A stretch of 64,000 bases of DNA, taken from the NCBI GenBank assembly GCA_947044365.1, contig OX345639.1:4755944-4819943 (forward strand). The letters run 5' to 3'. The position numbers and the translations under genes are program-made. Positions 54,256-64,000 of this stretch are shown here, one piece after another. The stretch is from Petrosia ficiformis (Eukaryota > Porifera > Demospongiae > Haplosclerida > Petrosiidae). Position 1 is the first letter of the stretch, and each line of letters starts with the position of its first letter. Under the pieces are notes generated by a model. The model was not told the origin of the DNA and ran no database searches. It was given only the letters and a program-made list of their open reading frames with translations.

Positions 54256-57200
54256 ATGAGTGTAAGAGGAGTTTGGGTTATCAGACCAAGCCCTCAGGAA
54301 GGAGAAGTGCTTTTTTCCAGGTAACTCTAATTGTAGCTCAAAATACCAAGTTGTCTTGATATTTTGCAATTCTTTACTCCATCTTTGCTCTGCAGACGTT
54401 TTCCCACAGTTGAACACAGATTCAAGAAGTCATGTAATAAATTGTATTACAATATACCATCTGATATAGATTTATGTACTGAGGTTATGTTACGATGTAC
54501 AGCATCCACAAATGAGGTTTGAGAATTGAACAATAGTTGATAGCAAGCAATCACAAAATACTGATCTTTACAATTTCCAATTTTAAGTAATCAAGGATTT
54601 CTACCTTTTTTAAAGCAATTAGAATTTTTTTTGTCCCCATTTTGCTACTACTAAACTTAATACAATTACATATACCTACTACAATTAATACAATTACATA
54701 TACCTACGTATTTGTCAAGTTTGAATTTCAACATTGCCTTAATTAATTATAAACATTGTATATTTTATTAAAATTATTAGTGATTCCAACATCATTATAT
54801 AGTTTATACAAGAAAGAGACAGCATACAAATTCCATTACAATGGCCTGTTTTTGAATTCTTTGATGGAAAACTATGGCCAGTAGTCTGTTTACAAAAAGT
54901 AAGAAAAAAAATGGTGTCCTTTTTAAATTTTTGTTTATTTTTATTATTTTAGAATAATCTTCTTTTTGTCGCTATTGTTCCATTTGATTCTGAAGGAAAT
55001 CAAAGACCATCTTTAATTAATGTGTGAGATGAAGGACTTTAGATAGATAGATTGTAGTTATGTACATAAATAAACGGAGGGATATATGTATGGTTTCTTG
55101 GAGAGATGGAAGTATGAACTCAACAAGAAAGATCATAATTTGATTCAAATATTAATTTACCACTCTATCCATTCTATTGCTCATTGTGTAGAACTGGAGT
55201 ACCTGTGGCTATTTCACTTCTAACAGGGATGTCAGAAATATTAGGAACCCTTACTTCCGAACTAACTCAATCCTCGCTCCAAATTATGGAACTCTCTCAA
55301 TTTCTTTGTCTGTCCACTCCATTTGGTACACCTAGCGAGACAAATCCGGCAAATATCAAACTTCAAGTACAATTTAGAAAAGCTAACACCATACCAAAAG
55401 AGAAGGTGAGTGCATCGTTGCTCATAACATGACACCATTTGTTTAAACTCAGATTCCTTCATGGAGACCTGCCGTTTATAAAGGCCCTTCAAAAATACAC
55501 CTCATTCTAAGGGAACAGATTAGAGCTGTACAGGTAATGTTATGGAGTGTGTAGGTATAAGTGGAGTTAACTTGTTTCTCTCTGACTTATAGTACGATAG
55601 AGAAGATATGGAAGATGTATGGCAGGTATATGGATCGTTGTTATGTAAGGTAGGTGAGAACTTAGGGAAAATTACTTAAATGATAATATTAGACAGTAAA
55701 GTGTATGTTTGTAGTCCTAAATGCAGTGTTCTACCCACACTGGTCGGGAATAACCACCACTCATCATGAATTAACCACCACTCGGCCACCACTAAAATGA
55801 GTTAACCACCTCTCTATTAAGTGTATACTGGATAAAACGGTTGCAGTTGGGATCCAACCACCATTCTAAATATCCCACTTGTTACTCTTCTAACGTGCAT
55901 TGGGTGGGTATTTATTCAAAGTTGGATTCTATCATCTGGTAGTATATTTAATTACAACCTAATGTACAGTGAGAGGAAATCAGTTCTACTGTAATAATTA
56001 CAACTAAGGAAATTTGACACTAAAAACAGTCAATAATTATTTTTATTGTTACATACTTAAAGTAACACAATCTTGTATTATTTATTCCAGGCTGAGCTAG
56101 AAGGTCACCCTGATGTTATACTATCGCTGACCACACCCCCTGGTCCTTCTCATCTTGATCATCTGATTGTGCATCAGTGTGTTCAGTCAGCTGATACAGA
56201 ACCAAATATAGTCTCATCTGCTGGGCCTGATGCTACTGAAACACGAAAAATAAGATTTTCAGCCCCCCTGGATTTGTTCACTTTATGTCATTATCAGTCC
56301 TCATCATGTATTCTTCCTATTAGAGGCTTTTATCAAATGAAGGTTTCTGTGTATGTGTTTGTCTGCCTGTCAGTCAAACGGTTGACCTTTGACCTTTGAC
56401 CTTTATTATTTTGTAGGGTGATAAAAGTGTTGAATTACTTGTGCAGTTAAAACTTGTTGAGAACATTCGTAACAACTTTGAGTATTTAGAAGTTCGTATA
56501 CCCTTCTTTAATAGGTATGTATGTATGTATGTATGTATGTATGTATGTATGTATGTACATGTATGTATGCATGCATGCATGCATGTATGTATGTATGTAT
56601 GTATGTGTGTATGTATTTTTGTATGTATGTATGTATGTATGTATATATGCATGTATGCATGTACGTATGTATTGTATGTACATGTATATTATGTGTATAC
56701 ACACACACATATATTGCATTTATTTAAAATCAATGTGTCCAGAGGTCCAATAGAAAAGGTTGACAATATACATCCAACTACTGCTAATATTGTAGTCACT
56801 CGTAACAAGCGTGTCATAGTTTGGAATGTTGGTCAGAAGTTTCCAGCTAAATCTCTTGAAACATCTCTGAATGCAACTGTGACATTTGTAGAATTCCCTC
56901 TAGAAGAAGAGAAGGATGTAGTAATAGATGAAGTTGGGAAGAGAGAGATTGATGAAAAGTTTTGCATTGAACAAAATGGATATTGTGAGGTAGAGATATA
57001 ACAGTGTTGTTTAGTTAACTATAACTAAAACCTCTTTTAGTAAGGTGTTGTGCCTTCAGTTAACTACACTATAACTAAAATTACATTTCTGCAGCAATAA
57101 CTATAACTAACTAAAATGAGTGTTAGCTAATATGCACTTTTAGTTTGTTATTACATGCAAATTTTAAAAGTAGGCAGTTAATTTAAAAATAAATTTAGCG

Positions 57201-57358
57201 AGCCTATTATTTGTAGTTAATAACTATAACTTAACTATTTATAAAAGTGGTTATTAATGTCATACTAAAACAACAACATTAGTCAGCAGGTAACCACACT
57301 TCTTTCTTCCTGTTGTTACATCTGTTATTCTTTGCCTCTGTAGCCTTTTTTTCAATTG

Positions 57359-57428
<70 letters not shown>

Positions 57429-57806
57429 AGTTACACTTCAAAATTCAGGATTACAACTTGTCAGGTTGTAATGTGGATCATCGGTCTATTACTATGCTAC
57501 CACCTGTTAAATACAAGTCATCATTAGGTAGAGACTATTCTAATTTATACTCCAGCTGTATTTATTGGCCATCATAAATTCCATCCATCCATTCATTTTT
57601 ATCCCCACCCATCCTTCCATCCATCTATTTATTATTCTGTCAGTCTATTCATTCATCCATCTATTTTTTGCTAATGAACAAGGTATGTTTTAACATTTTT
57701 TATAGTTCGTGAACTAATTTCTTCTGACTATAAAATATGGAATTCACATGGTGATGTCCTTGGTATGCCTTCTATTGATGAGTTATCTATATCCTCTTCT
57801 TCGTAA
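54256..57806 (+). CDS. AP5M1: AP5M1 (MUDENG), AP-5 adaptor mu subunit
   Basis: Twelve exons, phases all closing, 492 residues (human 490): 54256-54320, 54396-54483, 54803-54898, 54953-55023, 55192-55405, 55453-55533, 55593-55649, 56091-56342, 56417-56514, 56743-56989, 57429-57537 and 57706-57806. Landmarks: MSVRGVWVIRP at the start, RRFPTVEHR, DGKLWPVVCLQK, WRPAVYKGP, QYDREDMEDVWQVYGS, GFYQMK, NNFEYLEVRIPFFNRGPI, WNVGQKFP, LHFKIQDYNLSGC, LISSDYKIWNSHG. The C-terminal mu-homology domain is complete. AP-5 acts on late endosomes and lysosomes with SPG11 and ZFYVE26 (spastizin, at the left end of this window). Introns hold a truncated hAT element, a TATG array and a TC tract. Confidence 0.95.
55723..55880. 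mobile_element. Truncated hAT-like MITE (family of 19812-20011)
   Basis: Left end CAGTGTTCTACCCACACTGG and GGGAATAACCACCACTC match the 19812 copy; TCCAACCACCATTCTAAATA matches its right part; the right terminus is lost. In AP5M1 intron 55650-56090. Confidence 0.75.
56515..56700. repeat. (TATG)n microsatellite in AP5M1 intron
   Basis: The array begins directly at the splice donor GTATGT (56515). Open frames running from the exon into it are artefacts. Confidence 0.93.
57005..57427. repeat. AACTA-rich repeat and (TC)n tract in AP5M1 intron
   Basis: 57005-57250 contains TAACTATAACTAAAACC-type repeats related to 17510-17722. 57356-57420 is an almost pure TC tract before the acceptor at 57427-57428. 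Confidence 0.8.
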
Positions 57807-57999
57807 TATCAGAAAATTTTAAAAGACTTCAAATCGACGAAATAATTTTTTTGTGTTGCAGTAACAGAAAACAAAAAAAAAATACTACATTGTATATTAT
57901 TGATATGGTAATTGTTATTTTAATACATTATATTTCTGTTACAATACATAGTTATGTAAGGGAGCTTGTGTTTATTTATTATTTTTGTGTTTGGGTTTT

Positions 58000-60900
58000 T
58001 CAAATTGAGTCCTTCAAACTTTCATTAGTAACATAGAGATTATTTTCTGTGGATCTACTGAGCTCATCATATTCTACTCCATACCAATTTGCATAGGATT
58101 TATCGTTCTCAACTTTCTGCTGTTTTCTTTTTGGACTTTCATAGTTAGTTTCACAACCAGGCATAGCATTTTTATCTTGTTTCTTTTCAAAAGCATCACC
58201 AGGTGTGGAGTATTCCTTCAGTGAATCATTTTCCAAGAAGTAACTTTTTTTCAGGTGCATTTGGTGTTTTGCGGGCACTAGTGACTCATAACTGGTTGGT
58301 ATTTTCTTTGTACCGTTATGTAATTGCTCATAACCATTCTGGTTACTTGGACTGTTCAGAGATTCTTTGTGTGTTTGCAAAACACCATCAATGGGAACAT
58401 CATAATCATCTTTTTTGCTTCTACGAAAACTCTCTCCCACTTGGACGTTGACAAAAGGTTTCTCTCCGGCTGCTACAGCTCCATCAATTGGGGTCTCGTA
58501 CAAGGTACTATATTCTTCAATTGAACGACCTTTCACAACCTCATAGCTACCACTATGCGATATGCATGCTTTATTCTTCATAGACTTAGCAGTTTTGTAT
58601 GTGTGTTCATCAGATATTGATATATAGAAAACACTGTTAGAATCTATTCCATAACATGGATTGTCTAAGTCTTGGAGAGCCTGTATATTTAGGTCCTTTG
58701 TAGTGGAATAGATATGACTATTTGTAGTTCCTAATAAGTTTGAAAAGGTATAAAAAATACATTGTTTACTGTGTATATACTTCAGTTTAATTCAGTAACG
58801 TGACATTATGCTTGTTGTATACTTCAGTTTATCTCGGTATACTTAAACTATATACTTAACTACGATATTAATGGAAAATGCTATAAAGTATTGAGTGCTA
58901 ATTGAGTACTGGACTGCACAATGAAACATGCACCAAAATTTTATTTATTTTTGATCAACCATCCAAGTGGCATCAACTAATATGCAAAAGGGTTGTGATA
59001 GTATTGATTGACTCTGGAGCAGTATTCAACAACAGTAATTGAAGTACTAATATCAAACGATCGAGTATCTTGGCATCAGTATTGCCCATATGTCTCTTTG
59101 CATGATTATAGTCAGAGTTTAATTGGATTAAGAGTACATACATACCTGGCAATATAGTAGATTTAACAAGGATTCTTCTTTTAGTTATTTTTATAATTAC
59201 CACTATTGTGATAAAAATTATCAACACAGCCAAAAGTGTACCAACAATACCACCAATAATGGCACCCACTTCATCTTTGTTTGCACCACCTGGATAAAAC
59301 AGAAGTGATGTATGACTTCACTAATCTGTGTGTGTGTGTGTGTCTGTGTGTTTGTAGCATACACACATACCTTTTTTATCATTCATTGTTGACTCAATAT
59401 TTCCACTACTTGAGCTAGAAGTGGTAGATACAACCACGATTTCATTATTGCTTGCTGATGACATGGTAGTTCCTGATGACATGGCAGTTCCTGATGACAT
59501 GGTAGCTTCTGATGTTATAGTAACACCAGATAAGGTTGTACCAGTAACAATGCTACTAACAATCGTACTAGTGCTAGACTGCATAACACTGATAGGGGAC
59601 TGTATTGGCCTGCTAATAGTAGTAGTAGTAGTACTGGTTGAAGATTGAATGATACTTGTTGGAGATAGTATAACACTTGTACCATATGTAGCACTACTGG
59701 ATTGTGGTTGTATAATCCTATTAATACTGGTTACATATGTTGTGGGTATGTTTATAGTGCTAGTTGTTGGATTTAAACACTGAATGTCACCTATGGCACA
59801 AACACAATTAGTACCGGGATCTTCAAAACCAGGGAGACACTCAATACTACCTGTAAATTGATTACAGCTATAATGTCCATTAGAGTCATCATGAGGAATA
59901 CACAATATGTCACAGTCTGGACCATAGTAATTAGACTCCTGACACACAAGTTTGTAGCTAAGGATTATGGCAGCAACTCCAAAATCACCTTGGTACATTT
60001 GAACATTTTCTGCACTTCCAATTTGTGAAGGAACTTCAACAAATATTTTATCCATCAGATCAATAATATTTGATGTAAAATCGTCATCAAAAGCACTAAG
60101 ATCATCATCCTCTATCTTAATGTATAACTGAATACCAACCTATAATATACGTAATAATAATTATATATATAGATAAAAAATTAATTATTATATATATATA
60201 ATTGTTTATTTACAAATGATCATTTCTTTCCCGTATTGTGTGTATACATGTTCAGTAATTACATTATATATGCATATAATTATGTGTGTTACCTGTGGGA
60301 TGCTGCTCAGATCAAACACTACTGGATTAGGCAGTGTTCCTATTGTATTATCGAATGTAATATTGTCACCTCCTGCCACTCCAGATGTCACAATGAAATC
60401 TGGCCAAGAACACACATCATTGGCATGGTCAGTTCTTCCATCACGTAAACACAGAGTGAACATAGTTTCACAAGGTACATAACAGCTAAAAATTCCCTGG
60501 TCACAACAAGTCTGCGTCTCATCCCAGTGGTTGGGATTGGTATAGTTTAGGAATTTGAACTCCAGTCTATATTTCTGGGCACAAGTTTTCTGCAAAGATA
60601 TATATACAATTAGATGGATACAAACATATAAATTATACATAATTATTATAATATAATATATATTATACATAATAGTATATTACACGTGACTTCCAACTAT
60701 TGCGTTATATACCTCCTATAATGCATAACTGCAGTAATCTATACAACTACTATTGATGATAGCACTTACTGTACATATCCAAACATATAATATTATATAA
60801 TTATAATTATATATAATTATAATAATATAATTATTATACATAATAATATATTACATGTGACTTCCAACTATTGCATTATGTACCTCCTATAATAACTAGT

Positions 60901-61149
60901 AATCTATACAACTACTATTGATGATAGCACTTACTGTACATATCCAAACATATATATATAATTATATATATAATTATAATATATATTATACATAATAGTA
61001 TATTACACGTGACTTCCAACTATTGCATTATATACCTCCTATAATGCATAACTGTAGTAATCTATACAACCACTATTGATGATAGCACTTACTGTACATA
61101 TCCATAATGCATAGATGATAACAAATGAACTTCTTACTCTCCAATTCAT
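58000..61149 (-). CDS. Delta-like Notch ligand: MNNL + DSL, Ser/Thr stalk, one TM, Tyr-rich tail
   Basis: Five exons in phase, 665 residues: 61093-61149, 60293-60589, 59371-60139, 59146-59289 and 58000-58730. Exon 1 is a signal peptide (MNWRVRSSFVIIYALWIC). Residues about 22-118 resemble the MNNL domain of Delta/Jagged (YRLEFKFLNY, CC, then C-x-x-x-F-x-x-CLRDG). A DSL domain lies at about 184-230 (CQESNYYGPDCDILC, PHDDSNGHYSC, CLPGF). Unlike classic ligands there is no run of EGF repeats; instead a Ser/Thr-rich stalk of about 130 residues follows. A transmembrane helix is at about 383-408 (GTLLAVLIIFITIVVIIKI), stopped by KRR. The 250-residue tail has many Tyr in short motifs (YDVP, YETP, YESP, YSTL, YDEL, YESL). 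Expected to act at the surface as a Notch ligand; orthology to a named Delta is not assigned. Confidence 0.87.
60663..61105. repeat. About 150-bp tandem repeat that copies the Delta-like exon-1 donor
   Basis: Three units (ending near 60785, 60950 and 61105) share TTACACGTGACTTCCAACTA, ACCTCCTATAAT and AGCACTTACTGTACATATCC. The last string is the complement of the true exon-1 end and splice donor (boundary 61092/61093), so two decoy copies of the donor lie in intron 1. Confidence 0.85.
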
Positions 61150-62251
61150 ACTCTATCAGCTAAGATGACTGTACAGAACAGAGTTCTTGGAATTATATTA
61201 ATAGTTCAGTCAACTGCAGAGCACTAGCTCGAGCCAAGCCAGTACATTATATATAGAACACAAATACTGCATAATAACATTCTACACTTTCACTGTGTAC
61301 TGTAAAGTCACTAACACATACATACTACATATACAAACACAGCCAATTACAGTATTATTGTTAACAGTAATTATGAAGTGTCCAGCCCAGCTTATTGAAT
61401 AATTTTTAATCTGATTTGATGTCTACTTGGAGCAAGTTGATACTATATTTCCACACATAGACACTAATCAGTTGACTATTGCAACAAAAATATGTTAATC
61501 ATTTCATATTCGATAAATAATGTCACGAAGAGAGACCACATTTGGACTAATGTGATTGAGCTTGTCAAACAATAATTAGTGGATTAATTCATTCTTAATC
61601 AAATAACACAGTTCTTGGAACGAGACTGTAACCTTCACAATTATACATATGTATCTGAAAAATGCATGAGTAGATTAACACACAAAATGACATGATCACT
61701 ATCATTCTGAGCTACATATATGTGATGATTGTGGACATTCCCATAAGTGTGTACAAGAGACCGCTGATATGGGAACGAGACTATAACTTGTGCATGTTCC
61801 CATAAACATGTACATGTATACTACTGATATGGGAACGAGACTATAAATTGTGCATGTTCCCATAAACATGTACATGTATACTACTGATATGGGAATGAGA
61901 CTATAAATTGTGCATGTTCCCATAAACATGTACATGTATACTTCTGACATGGGAACGAGACTATAAATTGTGCATGTTCCCATAAACATGTACATGTATA
62001 CTTCTGACATGGGAACGAGACTATAAATTGTGCATGTTCCCATAAACATGTACATGTATACTTCTGACATGGGAACGAGACTATAAATTTTGCATGTTCC
62101 CATAAACATGTACATGTATACTACTGATATGAGAATGAGACTATAATTATTATCATAATTATGAAAATTTTTGTAACAATAATTATATATAATACAAATA
62201 ATTATAAAATAAATAATGAAATATTATTTTCTTTATTAATTATAATTACTA
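61150..62251. other. Intergenic region between Delta-like and ANKRD55-like genes
   Basis: Likely contains the Delta-like 5' UTR and promoter near 61150-61260 (TATATATAGAACAC-type AT-rich sequence around 61250). 61380-61740 shows no recognised feature. 61745-62145 is the 60-bp tandem array listed separately. No RNA gene or exon seen. Confidence 0.6.
61745..62145. repeat. 60-bp tandem array upstream of the Delta-like gene
   Basis: Six to seven near-identical 60-bp units, each with GGGAACGAGACTATAAATTG, TGCATGTTCCCATAAACATG and TACATGTATACT. Within each unit ATGGGAAC and GTTCCCAT are inverted copies that can pair. The unit length is a multiple of three, so a long minus-strand frame runs through it; regarded as non-coding. 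Confidence 0.9.
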
Positions 62252-63933
62252 TTATTCTGGTACAACAGTGTTGTTATTGGAGTGAACACAGGATACAAAG
62301 AACTGGAAAAACTGGTTTAAACGAGATGGATTTGAAGATTGAGGCTGATGCTGTAGAAGGTGGTTAGAATCTTGAGGAATTTCATCCTGAGAGTAAAATA
62401 CATTTTGGGATGTAAAATACATCAGACTTTAATTATATCATACCAATGTGGATAGTCTTCTTTCTTGAGACTGACACTCATTCTGGGTCTGATTCTCATT
62501 CTGAGGCTGACTATTAATCTCTACATAGTCATTATTAATCCTGTTAGAAAATTAAATCAATTACTTACCTTCCTGGGTAGGAGAAGGTGGGGTTCTTTCA
62601 GTATCATCAGTCTGTGAATGTCCATCTGCAGGAGGACGATCAAAGGAGGAGAAAGATCCTCCAGATAAAAAGAAATGCTGAGTTGGTCTTTTCATTGGAA
62701 CGTGACCATGTTCGTCAAGTTCAGGTGGTGTTGGTGGATGGATGGAGAACTAGATATAGAAAAATAGTAGATGAAAATTAATGCATCACAGATGAAAGGA
62801 TGATTCTAACAATGAACAAATAACTAAATGGATGGATGGATGGATGGATGGATGGACGAATGAATGATTGGATGACTGGAAGGAAGAATGGGTGATGGAT
62901 GGAAGAATAAGTTATATGAACGATGAAAGCAGACAATCAGACAAATATATAAGTACCTGTGATGCAACAGACCAAGCTGATGTTGGTCTCTGTAATCCAT
63001 AACTTTTTAAGACTTGAACACATTCTGAATGATTTCTTAGAATAGCATAATCCAGTGGTGTCATATTGTCATTGTCAGTTTGTCCACGATCCGCTCCTCT
63101 TCTATACATTACATGAGAAAAAATAATCAGTTTGTCATAAGTTCAAATAGGTTGACATACCTTAGTAACAGTTGAACTATACCTGGTTGATTAGCAGCAG
63201 CTGCCCAATGGAGAGGAGTTGTACCTCTGTCATCCTTCACGTGAAGATCACAACTGAGAAAGGATTAGTATATTGAAGAACAACTTATAATATTACAATG
63301 ATTGTTCAATAATATTATATATTTCAAGTTCAATTGTAGAAAAGAAACTATATAGTTGCATACATAAAGAATTCTTTAATACCTTTTACAAGCCAGTATT
63401 GTCCTAACACAGTCAGCTGAACTTTCGGCACATGCATAATGAAGAGCAGTTCTTCCTTTGCTATCTTTATGTTTGATTTCTGTTGGTCTGAGGTCTAATA
63501 TAGTCTGCGTGAATATAATATATTTTAAAATGGAATAACTATCATATCTCTGGACTTACCTTGACACACACTGGTGAGAAATTAAGTACTGCATAGTTTA
63601 ATGGCGTACGGCCTTTAGCGTCTGGACAGTTCACTTTTGCACTTGGAAGTGATGAAAGAAGAATTTTGATATGTTGAGGTTGTTCACACATTACTGCCCA
63701 GTGTAAGGGAGTTAAACCTTCTCTATCCTGGAATAAGTTTAGAGATGTTAGTATACTTATTCGAAAAATGTCAATTATTTATTGAAGTCATTTCAAAACT
63801 CACTGCTTTGTTTTCCAAACCAAGTGCAGCATACTTGCATAGTACCTTCAAACAAAGCACATTTGGAGTTTTCATTGCCCAATGGAACACTGTCCTTCCG
63901 TCTGGATCACACTCATGTATATTTGCACCATAT
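62252..63933 (-). CDS. ANKRD55: ANKRD55-like ankyrin-repeat protein, C-terminal part
   Basis: The gene runs off the right edge. Visible exons: 63804-63933, 63560-63727, 63383-63504, about 63160-63253, 62957-63101, 62569-62749, 62444-62520 and 62252-62386 (stop). Consecutive ankyrin repeats: YGANIHECDPDGRTVFHWAM, DREGLTPLHWAVMCEQPQH, DAKGRTPLNYAVLN, DSKGRTALHYACAES, DDRGTTPLHWAAAANQPG, then RGADRGQTDNDNMTPLDYAI. The combination EGxTPLHWA...QPQH and DDRxTPLHWAAAA, followed by a final TPLxYA repeat, resembles ANKRD55. The C-terminal tail is Pro/Gln/Asn-rich and unconserved. The human protein is linked to IFT-B and cilia. Ankyrin proteins are easily confused, so the symbol is tentative. Length of the 63160-63253 exon may be off by one. 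Confidence 0.66.
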
Positions 63934-64000
63934 CTGTTAATAGAGTCAGAACACAATAGCTACTGCAATTACACATAATTTCTCCCTGTACTTTAATAAA

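Noticed and set aside
54208..54417. 69-codon minus-strand frame starting at 54417 as a longer COA8 N-terminus
   Set aside because: It runs antisense through AP5M1 exons 1 and 2, which are strongly supported; kept only as an alternative start.
61702..62115. 137-codon minus-strand frame with a 20-residue repeat
   Set aside because: Produced by the 60-bp tandem array, whose unit is a multiple of three; no start context, domain or splice support.

Overview
The window is animal nuclear DNA: AT-rich, with GT-AG introns often only 45-60 nt long, others swollen by microsatellites, and no bacterial features. Single-copy metazoan genes, a Delta-like ligand with MNNL and DSL domains, abundant hAT-type elements and very compact intron-rich genes make a demosponge the best guess (Amphimedon-like; inference, not proven). 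No rRNA gene, functional tRNA gene or CRISPR array was seen. Exon limits below were set by hand from splice sites, reading-frame phase and family resemblance recalled from known human proteins; no database search was run.

Layout, left to right: 3' part of ZFYVE26 (+); NKRF-like XRN2-binding protein (-) head-to-head with a NEPRO-like gene (+); HYLS1 (-) ending 34 bp from NEPRO; TKFC (-) head-to-head with ERG28 (+); FRMD8-like gene (-) head-to-head with COG2 (+, about 15 kb); two antisense single-exon genes with IL-17 hallmarks inside one COG2 intron; ZNRD2 (-); QRICH2/C16orf96-like gene (-, 16 exons) head-to-head with CIAO2A (+); COA8 (-) and AP5M1 (+) with start codons only 6 bp apart; a Delta-like ligand (-); and the 3' part of an ANKRD55-like gene (-). 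Strands mostly alternate, so most neighbours share either a short bidirectional promoter or a short convergent 3' region.

Most genes are housekeeping or organelle functions: Golgi tethering (COG2), AP-5/spastizin endolysosomal sorting (ZFYVE26 and AP5M1, partners in one pathway, both here), sterol synthesis (ERG28), mitochondrial and Fe-S assembly (COA8, CIAO2A), RNA processing (NKRF, NEPRO), triose metabolism (TKFC) and cilia/centrioles (HYLS1, QRICH2-like, perhaps ANKRD55-like). Signalling genes are the Delta-like ligand and the two IL-17-like candidates. These candidates are the most interesting discovery lead.

Much of the intronic DNA is repeats: tetranucleotide arrays, TACATG-rich and longer minisatellites, hAT-like elements (some with 8-bp target duplications), a hAT transposase remnant, tRNA-derived SINE copies and several long palindromic elements clustered in one QRICH2-like intron.
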